Source of the DNA: Vicia villosa
Lineage: Eukaryota > Streptophyta > Magnoliopsida > Fabales > Fabaceae
Length of the DNA: 64,000 bases
Direction: 5' to 3'
Assembly (NCBI RefSeq): GCF_029867415.1
Contig: NW_026705181.1
Span: 842,001-906,000 of the forward strand
Shown here: in pieces, positions 34,338-46,906 of the stretch
Layout: each line of letters opens with the position of its first letter
Position numbering within the stretch: position 1 is the stretch's first letter
Translations under genes and position numbers: made by a program
Notes under the pieces: model-generated
What the model saw: only the letters and a program-made list of their open reading frames with translations
Told to the model about the DNA's origin: nothing
The model's database searches: none

Positions 34338-37144
34338 CATACCCCGAATCAGAGGCTATGACCCACTGGATATGGTGAGCTTGATTCTTATAGAAGGAAG
34401 TTCGAAGATGAAAGTCAAAGGTCTTCAGGAAAAGCTGCAACCAAATCCATTTCTAGTGTTGCGAACTAGACAACGATTTTCTCATCTTCTTCCTCAAATC
34501 CCTAAAGCTGGATACTTACAACTCTTGTGTTACTTCGTCGGAATCTTCCTCCTAGAAGTAATCTAAAGTGTCATGCAAGTTCAAACACTAACACTCGGTT
34601 TGTTTTCCACTCTGGGGCACTTGGCCATTCGATTGATGATTGTCACCATTCAGAAACAAGGTTCAAAGCCTGATCGACGCAAAGGTTATCATCATTTGTA
34701 CCTGAAATCCAGATTTAAAGTTCTCCTTCGACTCAATGGATCTTCTGAAGAAATAAATCCATACGGAGAAAATCTCCTCAACTTTGACAATCTCTATATC
34801 ATCATGCATGTTCATGCGTAGTCTTTCTTGTTTTGATTCAATACTGCTTATATGTCATACTTGTTTGTTTTTGAACTATAATAATGATGCATTGAATATG
34901 TTTGTCTTGAAAAAATTCATTCGCTCTCGCTCTAACATGTTTTTCTTTGCTGGTGATATCAAACTCTCAATGTTAAAGCATGGTAACTCCGAAGGGAGAA
35001 TGACGAACATATAAAACCCATAACCTCAAATGGTATGCTTTCGAGTAAAACCCTGTTGATGATGTACAGGCATTGTTTCAAATCCCCAAACACTGGTGAT
35101 ATAAGGAAGTTAATCCCTCGTCAACCCCTTTGAGCCTTGAAGTAGGAGTTTCTTTTTGGTACGAAAAAACCCTCACATTTAACCCAGGGGCAGGGTAGTG
35201 TTCAATTAACCTGATTGAGCATTCAAAATTTATCAGGAGCACGCATTTAAGGATACAACAATGGTTATCCTTCAAAAGGTTGAGGAAAGTCGAAACCGCA
35301 ATGGTCATCCCTCACATTAAGAGGTCAAAATATGACGATACCACAACGGCTATCCCTCATCAACCAAGAAATAAGGTATTCACAATCTTTCCAATGAATC
35401 GAAGACGTCTCATACGACTTGTTCAAAAAAGAAAAGAATGAATTGAAAAAAAAGAGAGAAAAGAAAGCCCGCTAAGTCAACAAATTGAAAACAAATGACT
35501 TAGGCAAAAGTTAGGGCATCCCGCTGGAATTCAAACCCATAATTCAAAAGAGTTTGTCCAGGCAAAAGTTAGGGAAACAAAAAAGGATCCTCAGCAAAAG
35601 GGCAAAGTCGCGTGACTATAAATTCAAGATTGTGTGATCAGACACCAAATGCAAAGGGTAGAGTGACTTCCATGTCCAAATACCTCATCAATTCCTCAAT
35701 CGTCCCAAACTCCTCTTGAAGGATGAATGCCCGCATCGAGCTAATTGAACGTAGGTTGGAGAACATCACGAAGGGGGTGGGCACCAATAAAATTTTGAGC
35801 CTATATATCTTGTTTTTCTAAAACCATTAACCTGGCCACGTTACAACCCTCAAAAGTCCTAATTGAAGCAGGGTTAATTCGAAAGCATACTGTAACGAGA
35901 AAACGGTAAATTGACTCCTAGGAGTTTTGCTAAAACGCTTGAGTTGGTATCACACCACCTTTCACAAAAAATCGATGTTTTGACATCCTTTCAAAAAGAA
36001 ATTCTTCTTTAAACTTCAAGACAAACATGAACTTTGCATTAGAATTATATTTCTCATACTAATCATTCTTTGCATATGAACAAGTACTTGACACTAGGAA
36101 AGCTTACATCATGAGCTGCTGATGAAAAGTTTAATCCTCTCAAGGGACAAGTTGCCTTCAGAGCTCCGTTGAGTTCGAGCAAGAATATCTCAAATTCTGA
36201 TCACCCTTAGGGGCACGAAAGCAGTCGAAATACTCTGTTGAGTAAGCATTCATATATATCTGGGGCAATCAAGCCAAGATTCAGAGAATCTCTCAAAGAC
36301 GCCGAATAGCCAGAGGGGGAAGTCCATCACTGGGGGCATGTTGCATTGGTCACCAATCTCAACAAGAGTTGTTTAGCTACTAGTATCAAATGGTGTCAGT
36401 ATCAGTATCTCATTCAAAGTTCTGGTTCCAATCATCTCAAGCGTCAGGTATATCAGGCTACCGACCCTAGGGGCAGGTAGACTCTCACAAACGAAGGACC
36501 ACGTATGGTACTTGAAGACATGGGGCAATTAAAAATTGAAATCTCCGGGAATCTTCCCCACAGAGTTGTTTTCAAAAAATATCTTCACAGAGTAATCCTC
36601 GAGAATTTATCTTCAAATATTATCTACCCAACAGATACTGGGTTCCCCAACACAGTTTACATCTCCAATACTATCGGTTCTCCGACATAATCTTCTTATC
36701 CAACATGGTTTATTCAAACTCGCTATCCCCATTAGAAGAAGACACTCAAAAGACTATTCTTCTCTCTTGTCCCCGGCCAGGATACATCAAGATAAATCAT
36801 TCAATTGGCTCTCATCCCCAAGCAGAAATCATAAATCCCCAGCCGAGTATCCTCGAGCATGAAGCGGGAGTTCCTACTTAAACGGAAGACTTGTACTCTG
36901 TATTCTCCACAACAGTCAGGGATTTATTTTCCCCGCCAGACTATTCTACGATCTACTGTCATCGTTGACAACATGTTGCATACATACATCATTCATAATC
37001 AATCATTACATAACATACATACGCCTCATGGCATATGCATAACACTCTCAGTCATTTCAAATATTTACAATACATGCATCACGACATTGCATAAAATTAA
37101 TGTTGCTTTTTCAGTCTATTCCTACAAATAAAATGAACATTATC

Positions 37145-37520
37145 TTCTAGATATAGTGCAGAGATAATCAAGTCAATGATTTAATTCTGACACTCATTCA
37201 AGACAGAGATTTAGTTATGACGCTTAATTTTGGATATCTTCCAGAAATAGTTCAGAGATAATCAAGAAAATGATTTAATTTTGATACTTAGTTCCGGGTA
37301 TTCACCAGAAATAGTTCAGAGACAATCAAGACAATGATTTAATTCTGATACTTAGTTCCGGGTATTCACCAGACATAGTTCAGAGATAATCAAGACAAAG
37401 ATTTAGTTCTGATACTTAGTTCTGGGTATTCTCCAGAGATAGTTCAGAGATAATCAAGACAAAAATTTAATTCTGATACTTAGTTCCGGATATTCTCCAA
37501 AGATAGTTCAGAGATAATCA
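37145..37520. repeat. Tandem array of about 65 bp units near the Ogre 3' end
   Basis: About six copies of a unit containing atagttcagagataatcaag, then gatttaattctgatacttag, then ttccgggtattc. Divergence between copies is low. Confidence 0.85.
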
Positions 37521-37749
37521 TCTTCTTAAGATCTAAATCAGTTACTACACAAGGTGCTGAGACAATCGACATTACAAGATCTAAATTGGTGACCCCACAA
37601 GGTGCCGAGATGATCAACAATCCAAGATCTAAATTCATCAATACAAACGGTGGAGACGATCAATCCAAGATCTAAATTCATCAATACAAACGATGGAGAC
37701 GATCATTCCAAGATCTAAATTGGTTACCCCGGAAGGTGCTGACACGATC
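37521..37749. repeat. Tandem array of about 45 bp units (left part), interrupted by Tekay
   Basis: Repeats of the form agatctaaattcatcaatac plus (a)acggtggagacgatca. The array stops at the Tekay TSD cgatc and resumes on the other side at 46047. Confidence 0.8.
37745..37749. repeat. Target-site duplication of the Tekay-like element
   Basis: cgatc at 37745-37749 is repeated exactly at 46047-46051. Confidence 0.9.
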
Positions 37750-38020
37750 TGTAACACTCCACTTATTTTCATAATTTAATTTAATTAAATTAATTGAATT
37801 ATGAGGAATTAAACAATTGGGCTTGAGTTGTGGTTAGTAAGGAAGGGGGTGCATTAGTAGGCCCTATTACTAAGTAAAACAATTTTATTTCAATTTTAAT
37901 AAAATAGGAGGAGTTGTGGAATAGAGAAGGTTACAGCATTTTGGGAAAAGAAGCCTGAACGTGAAAAGAGAAGAGGAGCGGAGAAGTGCGACCGAGGAAG
38001 AACGAAGAATCAACCTTCAG

Positions 38021-39259
38021 GTAAGGGGGGACTCTTCCGTTTATCTTCTATTATGGGATTATAGGTGGTAGGATAGGATTTGATCATGTTATTCGGATCA
38101 ATTGGGTTATGCTTAGGTTGTAGAATTGTTAGGTTTTGGGAGGATTGATGCATAATGATTATATTGATCATGTATTGGTGATAATTGGATGTTTGAATGT
38201 ATTATAAATGTGTTATAATATGTGCTATTTCACTGTATGCGAAATCTGGTTGGAATGAGATTGGTTTAGTAGTGATTCGGTGAAAGGGGGACGAAATCGC
38301 AGGCTGTTTTCTGCTATTCGGAGCGCAGGAAATCGCCAGTTCGCGCCGCGTCCAGGAGTTGGCGCCGCGAACTGCGTGGCAGAAGGCCAGGAAGTTTTGT
38401 TGTGCTCAGTACGCGCCGCGAGGGTATGGCCGCGCCGCGAAGGCGTAGTTTCTTCTCGTTCCGCGCCGCGAAACCTTGTTTGCGCCGCGAAGGCGTTGTT
38501 CCTATTCGTTCCGCGCCGCGAACCGTGTGTGGTGCCGCGTGCTGTTAGTTGTTGCGACTGTCCATTTTGAAAAGTTTTAAAGAGGTGTAACTTTTAAACC
38601 GTAAACCGGATTTTGGTGCCGTTTCGAGCACAGTGAAGCTAATCAAATAATTTATATACTTAAATGGTGTTTTGAGTTGTGGCCTGAATTATTTTTAAAA
38701 CACCGATGTTATTTGTTGTGGTGGAATATGTTTATAGGTACACTAATGAACGTCTTACCTGTATGTTGTTGTGGTTATAACTGGTGTTTATTATACATGT
38801 ATTATTGGTATGAAATATGTATTTTATTGATGATTATGACATTAATTGATGTATGTGGGTGATGAGCATGTTATGGTTGATGCATGCATTCATAATCATT
38901 TGTGGCTGGTCCTTGAAGATGGTGGATCAGTAGTAGCTAATTCCCATTGTGTGGAATTAGTGAGTGGGTGTTGCCGTATCCTTGACGATGGTGGGTCGGT
39001 GAGTTGGGTTATCCCAGATTTTGGTACCACATGCATGTAGTTGCATTGCATTAGACTGTTTTGATGTTATAACATGAATGGAAGATTGTCCAATGTTATA
39101 ATATGTGTTAATTTGGTTGGTTGCTTACTGATTGTATGTTTTGAATCTGATCATAACTGTAATTGGGTGAATTGCATGTGAAATGATATTTTATTATCTA
39201 TATCTTATAACATTAGTTAAATGTGAATGAGACTCACCCTTACTGTTGTTATTTTTCAG
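38021..39259 (+). other. Possible intron within the Tekay LTR
   Basis: The donor caaccttcag/gtaagg at 38020/38021 matches the plant consensus strongly. The acceptor ttgttatttttcag/att at 39259 follows a T-rich tract. Splicing would remove 1239 bp, including the CpG-rich array, from the leader of a transcript starting upstream of 38021. The same pair exists in the 3' LTR (44442-45680). This is an inference without transcript data. Confidence 0.35.
38345..38540 (+). repeat. CpG-rich array of the word cgccgcg in the LTR
   Basis: Eight occurrences in about 195 bp of (g)cgccgcg, mostly followed by aa(c/g) or ag. One copy in this LTR has decayed to tgccgcg. The surrounding DNA is AT-rich, so this is a sharp local CpG island. 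The same array lies at about 44766-44961 in the 3' LTR. Confidence 0.85.
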
Positions 39260-39629
39260 ATTAAGGAGTAGCTCTCGTACTTGGTGAGGATTAGCTCGTC
39301 AAGTAGTTCGTTAGAGTCAGTTGGGTCCGTGTCATGCTCTGGTCGTGTAACACTGGGGGCGTCGTTTAGAGTTACTTGTTAAACTTTTGTTTTTGGATGG
39401 ATTTTATGTTAACGCCTTAAGTCTGTGACTTGGCTGTTTGTTATTCAGATGTTAAAGATAATTCCGCTGTGTTAAACATGATGATCTGAATAAATTCGAT
39501 TGACGTTCTCTTTTATGGCATGACATGAGTATTATTGTTAAATTATTTGGAAGTTGTAATGCCCTTTTTCATGTTTACTCTGATTATTATTTATTATTTA
39601 TGCGGGGTATTAGAAGGGTGTTACAATAG

Positions 39630-39641
39630 TGGTATCAGAGC
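39630..39641 (+). other. Primer-binding site of the Tekay-like element
   Basis: tggtatcagagc, an exact complement of the tRNA-iMet 3' end, four bases after the 5' LTR. Confidence 0.9.
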
Positions 39642-39761
39642 ATTGTCGGTCGTTTGAGTCAGAGTCTTAGTGTCGGTTAATCCCTCGTATGCGATTAGTG
39701 TAAGGTTGACACTGTCGATACTTCTTGTTCTAATAGATATTGTTTGATAATTAGCAGAACA

Positions 39762-42700
39762 ATGGCCGGAAGAGGAGGAAGAAACGATGATGCTATCGCT
39801 GAGGCTCTGGGCATGATTGCTGGTGTGCTGGGAGGGAATGCCAATGGAGCTGGAATTGGTGCTGACAGGCAGCTGAATAGTTTTCAGAGGAACAACCCTC
39901 CGTTGTTCAAAGGCACTCACGATCCCGAAGGCGCCCAGAAGTGGTTGAAAGAGATTGAAAGGATCTTCCGGGTGATTGATTGTGACGAAAATCTGAAGGT
40001 GAGATATGGGACTCACATGCTGTCTGAAGAAGCTGATGATTGGTGGATGGCTAGTAGGGACGAACTGCAAGCTGCAGGTGTTGCAATCACTTGGGCTGTG
40101 TTCAAGAGAGAATTCTTGCGGGGGTACTTTCCTGAGGATGTTAGAGGCAGGAAGGAGATTGAATTTTTGGAGCTGACACAAGGTAACATGACTGTGCCAG
40201 AGTATGCGTCTAAGTTTGTGGAGCTAGCAAAGTATTATGTCCACTACAATAATGATGAGGCTAGTGAATTCTCGAAGTGTGTTAAGTTTGAGAATGGTCT
40301 CCGCGATGAGATTAAACAGGGTATCAGATACCAGAGGATTCGCAGGTTTGTCGATTTGGTTGACTGCAGCCGAATCTTTGAAGAGGACAATATTAAGCTG
40401 AAGTCGTCGCACTCTCGCGAGTTAGTCGACAGGAAAGGGAAAAAGCATATGGATCGTGGTAAGCCGTATGGTAAGGGTAACCAGAAGGCTGGAGGTTGGA
40501 AGAAGCCTAGTGGGGGAGACTCTAGTGCCCCTATCAAGTGCTTCAAGTGTGGAGAACCTGGACATCGCATTCACGAATGCAAGAGTGAGGAAAAGAAGTG
40601 CTATAGATGTGGGAAGGCAGGTCACATTGCTATTGAGTGCAAAGGGAACACTGTAACTTGTTTCAACTGCGGGGAAGAAGGTCATATCAGTCCTAAGTGT
40701 CCTAAGCCGAGGAAGAATCAAGCTGGTGGTAAGGTATTCGCCTTATCTGGTTCAGAGACTACTCCAGATGATCGGTTGATTAAAGGTACGCGTTTTATCC
40801 ATGGCACTCCTTTAATTGCAATAATAGATACTGGAGCAACTCACTCGTTTATTTCATTGGATTGTGCTAAACGTCTGAACTTGGAAATATCTGATATTCA
40901 TGGAAGTATGATCATTGACACTCCTGCGTCGGGTTCAGTGACTACTTCGTTTGCCTGTTTGAACTGTCCAATTGATATTTTTGGTAGAGAATTCGGAATG
41001 GACTTAGTGTGCCTTCCGTTGGAACAACTTGATGTTATCTTGGGTATGAATTGGTTGCACTTTAATCGGGTTCATATCAACTGTTTCACGAAAACGGTTA
41101 TTTTCTCTGAAGACGTCATTGTTGAGGACTTAGAGATGACGGCTAGACAAGTGGATAAAGCAATGAAGGACGGAGATGCCGTGTTTATGTTGATTGCATC
41201 CATGGAAGTGAAGAAGAAAGCAGTGAGTAGCGATTTACCAGTAGTATGTGAATTTCCAGAAGTCTTTCCAGAAGATGTAAGAGAGTTACCGCCAGAGAGG
41301 GAGGTAGAGTTTGCTATTGAGTTAGTCCCTGGGACTAGTCCTGTGTCGATGGCGCCGTATCGTATGTCGGCATCTGAATTAGCAGAATTGAAGAGTCAAC
41401 TGGAAGAGTTACTGGAAAAAGAATTCATTCGTCCTAGTGTGTCACCGTGGGGTGCACCGGTGTTGCTAGTGAAGAAGAAAGAAGGTTCAATGAGGTTGTG
41501 TGTGGATTACAGACAACTCAACAAGGTTACTATCAAGAATCGGTATCCCTTGCCGAGGATTGATGACTTGATGGATCAACTAGTTGGAGCATGTGTGTTC
41601 AGCAAAATTGACTTGAGGTCGGGATATCATCAGATTCGGGTGAAGACGGACGATATTCAGAAAACGGCATTTAGAACGAGGTATGGTCATTACGAATATA
41701 CAGTGATGCCATTTGGAGTAACCAATGCGCCGGGGGTTTTCATGGAGTATATGAATAGAATCTTCCATCCTTTTCTGGATCAGTTCGTAGTAGTATTCAT
41801 TGATGATATTTTAATATATTCTAAGAATGAAAAAGAGCATGCGGATCATCTTAGGGTGGTATTGGAACTATTGAAGGAAAAGAAACTTTACGCGAAACTG
41901 TCAAAGTGTGAGTTCTGGTTAAACGAAGTGAGCTTTCTTGGGCATGTAATTTCTAAGGATGGTATTGCCGTTGACCCAACGAAAGTAGAAGCAGTGTCTC
42001 AGTGGGAAGCTCCGAGGTCAGTTTCCGAAATCCGTAGTTTCCTTGGTCTGGCGGGTTACTATAGAAAGTTCATTGAAGGTTTTTCAAAGTTAGCATTACC
42101 GTTAACTAAGTTGACTAGGAAGGGTCAAGCGTTTGTTTGGGATTCGAAATGTGAAGAAGGATTCCAAGAGTTGAAGAAGAGGTTGACTAGTGCGCCGATC
42201 TTGATTTTGCCGAATCCGGCGGAGTCTTTTGTTGTGTATTGTGATGCTTCGTTGTCAGGATTAGGAGGTGTACTAATGCAGAATCAACAGGTAGTCGCTT
42301 ATGCGTCGAGGCAACTCAAGGTGCATGAGAGAAACTATCCGACTCATGACTTAGAGTTGGCAGCAGTGGTATTTGTGTTGAAGTTGTGGAGGCATTACCT
42401 ATATGGTTCAAGGTTTGAAGTATTTAGTGATCACAAGAGTTTGAAGTACCTCTTTGACCAAAAAGAGTTGAATATGAGACAAAGAAGATGGTTAGAATTC
42501 CTCAAGGATTATGATTTTGAACTGAATTATCATCCGGGTAAAGCAAATGTTGTTGCCGATGCATTGAGTAGGAAGTCCTTGCATATGTCTATGCTTATGG
42601 TGAGAGAATTGGATTTAATTGAGCAATTCCGAGATTTGAGTTTGGTATGTGAAGACACTCCTACCAGTGTTAAATTGGGTATGCTGAAGCTGACTAATAG

Positions 42701-44129
42701 TATTCTGGAGGAAATCCGAGAAGGTCAGAAGACTGATGTAGAGTTAGTTGATAAGTTGGCTCTGATTAATCAAGATAAAGGAGGTGAATTCAGAATCGAC
42801 GAGAATGGTATAATAAGGTTTGGTAATCGTGTTTGTGTTCCTGATGTTGCCGAATTGAGGAAGAGTATTCTTGAAGAAGGACATCGTAGCGGATTGAGTA
42901 TTCATCCTGGTGCTACCAAGATGTATCACGACTTAAAGAAGCTGTTTTGGTGGCCTGGAATGAAAAAGGAAATAGCTGAATTTGTCTATGCTTGTCTGAC
43001 TTGCCAGAAGTCGAAGATTGAGCATCAGAAACCGTATGGAGCTATGCAGCCGTTATTTATTCCGGAATGGAAGTGGGATAGTATATCTATGGATTTTGTT
43101 TCCGGTTTGCCGAGGACGGTGAAGAATTGTGAAGCTATTTGGGTTATTGTAGACAGGTTGACAAAGTCTGCCCATTTTATACCAATGAGAATGGATTACC
43201 CAATGGAGAAGCTGGCTCAATTGTATATTGACAGGATAGTGAGTTTACATGGTATTCCTTCGAGTATTGTGTCGGATAGAGATCCAAGGTTTACATCCAG
43301 ATTCTGGGAAAGTTTGCAGAAGGCTTTGGGTACTAAGCTGAGATTGAGTTCTGCTTATCATCCGCAGACGGATGGACAGACAGAAAGAACTATTCAATCA
43401 CTAGAAGATTTGTTGCGTGCTTGTGTGTTGGAAAAGGGCGGTGCTTGGGATAGTTATCTACCCTTGATCGAATTTACTTACAATAATAGTTTTCACTCGA
43501 GTATTGGTATGGCTCCGTTTGAAGCTTTGTATGGTCGGAGGTGTAGAACGCCTTTATGTTGGTATGAATCTGGCGAAAGTGCCGTGATTGGACCGGAAAT
43601 TGTTCAGGAGACAACAGAAAGGATCAAGATGATCCAGGAGAAGATGAAGACTTCTCAGAGTCGGCAAAAGAGTTATCATGATAAAAGAAGAAGGACACTT
43701 GAATTTCAAGAAGGAGATCATGTGTTCTTGAGGGTGACTCCTACAACTGGTGTTGGTAGAGCACTGAAATCAAGGAAGTTGACTCCGCGATTCATTGGTC
43801 CGTTTCAAATTTCGGAGAGGGTGGGAGAAGTGGCGTATCGTATTGCGTTGCCACCGACGCTGGCGAATTTGCATGACGTATTCCACGTATCACAGTTGAG
43901 GAAGTACATTGCTGATCCATCTCATGTGATCCAAGTCGATGATGTACAGGTAAAAGATAATCTGACAGTTGAGACTTTGCCCATGAGGATTGAGGATCGA
44001 AAGGTGAAACAATTGCGTGGCAAGGAGATAGCGTTGGTCAGAGTAGCTTGGGGAGGACCAGCAGGTGGGAATGTGACTTGGGAACTGGAAAGTCAGATAA
44101 AGGATTCCTATCCAGAGTTATTTGCCTAA
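39762..44129 (+). CDS. gag-pol: Gag-pol polyprotein of the Tekay-like chromovirus (intact)
   Basis: Start chosen at ATG 39762 ([10 protein letters not shown]), the first ATG of the frame and the usual Tekay N-terminus. Codons upstream are open only to a TTG. The 1455-aa product has gag (about 45-215; [23 protein letters not shown]), three zinc knuckles ([14 protein letters not shown] from residue 260, [28 protein letters not shown]) and protease [11 protein letters not shown] (D356). Then come RT with FIDDILIYS (D681, D682), RNase H with [15 protein letters not shown] (D828), and integrase with HHCC finger and triad D1111, D1172, E1208 (35 residues between the last two). The end is a chromodomain (about 1410-1450; [17 protein letters not shown]). 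No stop or lost catalytic residue was seen. It ends 41 bp before the 3' LTR. Confidence 0.95.
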   Translation: MAGRGGRNDDAIAEALGMIAGVLGGNANGAGIGADRQLNSFQRNNPPLFKGTHDPEGAQKWLKEIERIFRVIDCDENLKVRYGTHMLSEEADDWWMASRDELQAAGVAITWAVFKREFLRGYFPEDVRGRKEIEFLELTQGNMTVPEYASKFVELAKYYVHYNNDEASEFSKCVKFENGLRDEIKQGIRYQRIRRFVDLVDCSRIFEEDNIKLKSSHSRELVDRKGKKHMDRGKPYGKGNQKAGGWKKPSGGDSSAPIKCFKCGEPGHRIHECKSEEKKCYRCGKAGHIAIECKGNTVTCFNCGEEGHISPKCPKPRKNQAGGKVFALSGSETTPDDRLIKGTRFIHGTPLIAIIDTGATHSFISLDCAKRLNLEISDIHGSMIIDTPASGSVTTSFACLNCPIDIFGREFGMDLVCLPLEQLDVILGMNWLHFNRVHINCFTKTVIFSEDVIVEDLEMTARQVDKAMKDGDAVFMLIASMEVKKKAVSSDLPVVCEFPEVFPEDVRELPPEREVEFAIELVPGTSPVSMAPYRMSASELAELKSQLEELLEKEFIRPSVSPWGAPVLLVKKKEGSMRLCVDYRQLNKVTIKNRYPLPRIDDLMDQLVGACVFSKIDLRSGYHQIRVKTDDIQKTAFRTRYGHYEYTVMPFGVTNAPGVFMEYMNRIFHPFLDQFVVVFIDDILIYSKNEKEHADHLRVVLELLKEKKLYAKLSKCEFWLNEVSFLGHVISKDGIAVDPTKVEAVSQWEAPRSVSEIRSFLGLAGYYRKFIEGFSKLALPLTKLTRKGQAFVWDSKCEEGFQELKKRLTSAPILILPNPAESFVVYCDASLSGLGGVLMQNQQVVAYASRQLKVHERNYPTHDLELAAVVFVLKLWRHYLYGSRFEVFSDHKSLKYLFDQKELNMRQRRWLEFLKDYDFELNYHPGKANVVADALSRKSLHMSMLMVRELDLIEQFRDLSLVCEDTPTSVKLGMLKLTNSILEEIREGQKTDVELVDKLALINQDKGGEFRIDENGIIRFGNRVCVPDVAELRKSILEEGHRSGLSIHPGATKMYHDLKKLFWWPGMKKEIAEFVYACLTCQKSKIEHQKPYGAMQPLFIPEWKWDSISMDFVSGLPRTVKNCEAIWVIVDRLTKSAHFIPMRMDYPMEKLAQLYIDRIVSLHGIPSSIVSDRDPRFTSRFWESLQKALGTKLRLSSAYHPQTDGQTERTIQSLEDLLRACVLEKGGAWDSYLPLIEFTYNNSFHSSIGMAPFEALYGRRCRTPLCWYESGESAVIGPEIVQETTERIKMIQEKMKTSQSRQKSYHDKRRRTLEFQEGDHVFLRVTPTTGVGRALKSRKLTPRFIGPFQISERVGEVAYRIALPPTLANLHDVFHVSQLRKYIADPSHVIQVDDVQVKDNLTVETLPMRIEDRKVKQLRGKEIALVRVAWGGPAGGNVTWELESQIKDSYPELFA

Positions 44130-44157
44130 GGTATGTTTTCGAGGACGAAAACTATTT

Positions 44158-44170
44158 AGTGGGGGAGAGT
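44158..44170 (+). other. Polypurine tract of the Tekay-like element
   Basis: agtgggggagagt directly precedes the 3' LTR start tgtaacac. Confidence 0.8.
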
Positions 44171-46046
44171 TGTAACACTCCACTTATTTTCATAATTTAA
44201 TTTAATTAAATTAATTGAATTATGAGGAATTAAACAATTGGGCTTGAGTTGTGGTTAGTAAGGAAGGGGGTGCATTAGTAGGCCCTATTACTAAGTAAAA
44301 CAATTTTATTTCAATTTTAATAAAATAGGAGGAGTTGTGGAATAGAGAAGGTTACAGCATTTTGGGAAAAGAAGCCTGAACGTGAAAAGAGAAGAGGAGC
44401 GGAGAAGTGCGACCGAGGAAGAACGAAGAATCAACCTTCAGGTAAGGGGGGACTCTTCCGTTTATCTTCTATTATGGGATTATAGGTGGTAGGATAGGAT
44501 TTGATCATGTTATTCGGATCAATTGGGTTATGCTTAGGTTGTAGAATTGTTAGGTTTTGGGAGGATTGATGCATAATGATTATATTGATCATGTATTGGT
44601 GATAATTGGATGTTTGAATGTATTATAAATGTGTTATAATATGTGCTATTTCACTGTATGCGAAATCTGGTTGGAATGAGATTGGTTTAGTAGTGATTCG
44701 GTGAAAGGGGGACGAAATCGCAGGCTGTTTTCTGCTATTCGGAGCGCAGGAAATCGCCAGTTCGCGCCGCGTCCAGGAGTTGGCGCCGCGAACTGCGTGG
44801 CAGAAGGCCAGGAAGTTTTGTTGTGCTCAGTACGCGCCGCGAGGGTATGGCCGCGCCGCGAAGGCGTAGTTTCTTCTCGTTCCGCGCCGCGAAACCTTGT
44901 TTGCGCCGCGAAGGCGTTGTTCCTATTCGTTCCGCGCCGCGAACCGTGTGTGGCGCCGCGTGCTGTTAGTTGTTGCGACTGTCCATTTTGAAAAGTTTTA
45001 AAGAGGTGTAACTTTTAAACCGTAAACCGGATTTTGGTGCCGTTTCGAGCACAGTGAAGCTAATCAAATAATTTATATACTTAAATGGTGTTTTGAGTTG
45101 TGGCCTGAATTATTTTTAAAACACCGATGTTATTTGTTGTGGTGGAATATGTTTATAGGTACACTAATGAACGTCTTACCTGTATGTTGTTGTGGTTATA
45201 ACTGGTGTTTATTATACATGTATTATTGGTATGAAATATGTATTTTATTGATGATTATGACATTAATTGATGTATGTGGGTGATGAGCATGTTATGGTTG
45301 ATGCATGCATTCATAATCATTTGTGGCTGGTCCTTGAAGATGGTGGATCAGTAGTAGCTAATTCCCATTGTGTGGAATTAGTGAGTGGGTGTTGCCGTAT
45401 CCTTGACGATGGTGGGTCGGTGAGTTGGGTTATCCCAGATTTTGGTACCACATGCATGTAGTTGCATTGCATTAGACTGTTTTGATGTTATAACATGAAT
45501 GGAAGATTGTCCAATGTTATAATATGTGTTAATTTGGTTGGTTGCTTACTGATTGTATGTTTTGAATCTGATCATAACTGTAATTGGGTGAATTGCATGT
45601 GAAATGATATTTTATTATCTATATCTTATAACATTAGTTAAATGTGAATGAGACTCACCCTTACTGTTGTTATTTTTCAGATTAAGGAGTAGCTCTCGTA
45701 CTTGGTGAGGATTAGCTCGTCAAGTAGTTCGTTAGAGTCAGTTGGGTCCGTGTCATGCTCTGGTCGTGTAACACTGGGGGCGTCGTTTAGAGTTACTTGT
45801 TAAACTTTTGTTTTTGGATGGATTTTATGTTAACGCCTTAAGTCTGTGACTTGGCTGTTTGTTATTCAGATGTTAAAGATAATTCCGCTGTGTTAAACAT
45901 GATGATCTGAATAAATTCGATTGACGTTCTCTTTTATGGCATGACATGAGTATTATTGTTAAATTATTTGGAAGTTGTAATGCCCTTTTTCATGTTTACT
46001 CTGATTATTATTTATTATTTATGCGGGGTATTAGAAGGGTGTTACA
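44171..46046 (+). repeat. 3' LTR of the Tekay-like element
   Basis: 1876 bp, the same length as the 5' LTR. Only one base was seen to differ (C 44954 against T 38533). Followed by the TSD cgatc. Confidence 0.95.
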
Positions 46047-46320
46047 CGATCAACATTCAAAGATCTAATTCTATCATCACGAACAATGTAGAAACGATCA
46101 TCCTTCCAAGGTCTAATTCAGTTACTACGAACGGTGCTGACACGGTCAACATTCAAAGATCTAATTCTATCATCACGAATGGTGTAGACACGATCATCCT
46201 TCCAAGGTCTAATTCAGTTACTACGAACGGTGCTGACACGATCAACATTCAATGATCTAATTCAGTTACTACGAACGGTACTGACACAATCAACCTCCAA
46301 CAAACACTTTTCAATACATC
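46047..46320. repeat. Tandem array of about 48 bp units (right part) of the Ogre-like element
   Basis: Units of the form cgatcaacattcaaagatct plus aattc(t/a)...acgaa(c/t)ggtg continue the array cut by the Tekay insertion at 37749. Longer repeats of about 96 bp (two units) are also visible. Confidence 0.8.
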
Positions 46321-46329
46321 TGAGCTCAG

Positions 46330-46725
46330 ATACAACCTAACGTACGGCTCATTCTGGTACTTCTCAATACAAAGGATCCAGTCTAACGTACGACTCATCC
46401 TAGGATACAACCTGACGTACGGTGTATTCTGACAACTATCAACACAGGGGACCTGGTCTAACGTACGACCCATCCTTCAGCCTAACGTACGGCTCTCTAG
46501 ACATCTATCGATGCAATCAGACCCGGTCTAACATACGACCCGTCCTTCAGCCTAATAGACATCTATCGATGCAATTGGACCTAGTCTAATATATGACTCG
46601 TCCTAAAGCCTAAAGTAGAGCCTAACGTACAACTTACTTTGACATTCATCAATACAATGGATTCAGTCTAACGTGCGACTCATCCTAAGTATATCCTTTC
46701 AGATACAGTCTAACGTACGACTCAT
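46330..46725. repeat. Array of about ten cgtacg words in the Ogre 3' region
   Basis: A degenerate unit (t/c)ctaacgtacg(a/g)ctcatcct recurs about ten times with spacing of roughly 20 to 60 bp. The core cgtacg is palindromic. The units alternate between a 'tctaacgtacgac' and a 'cctaacgtacggc' form. Confidence 0.8.
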
Positions 46726-46906
46726 TCTGACTTTCAACCTATCAAATACTGATTGTATCTTTAAGCCCACCTCCAGAAAAGGTCCCTACATCAGCAAGGG
46801 CAAATTTCTTGGTATTCTAGTGTTCAATCCTCTTCCACCTTCAGATTCCAACAGGCACACAGGCCAATCTACATCCTCAGGTTTAAGAAGATTGAACAGG
46901 GGCAAC

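Larger units (their letters stand above)
37750..39625 (+). repeat. 5' LTR of the Tekay-like element
   Basis: Begins tgtaacactcc and ends agggtgttaca. It carries a CpG-rich array of the word cgccgcg (38345-38540) inside a possible intron (donor 38021, acceptor 39259). ORFs in it are repeated exactly in the other LTR and are not genes. Confidence 0.95.
37750..46046 (+). mobile_element. Complete Ty3/Gypsy chromovirus, Tekay/Del-like, 8.3 kb
   Basis: 8297 bp with two 1876-bp LTRs (37750-39625, 44171-46046), tRNA-iMet primer-binding site, one intact 1455-aa gag-pol frame, a polypurine tract and a perfect 5-bp TSD (cgatc). The only LTR difference I found is T at 38533 against C at 44954, a CpG to TpG change. 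LTR size, three zinc knuckles and the chromodomain type fit the Tekay (Del) clade. It is inserted in a tandem array of the Ogre-like element. It looks structurally capable of autonomous movement. Confidence 0.95.

Noticed and set aside
37145..37520. Regularly spaced repeats that might be taken for a CRISPR array
   Set aside because: Units are contiguous tandem repeats without unique spacers, inside a plant retroelement.
38280..38570. 96-aa ORF, also present at 44701-44991
   Set aside because: It lies in both LTRs of the Tekay-like element and results from the CpG-rich array; no codon-level support.
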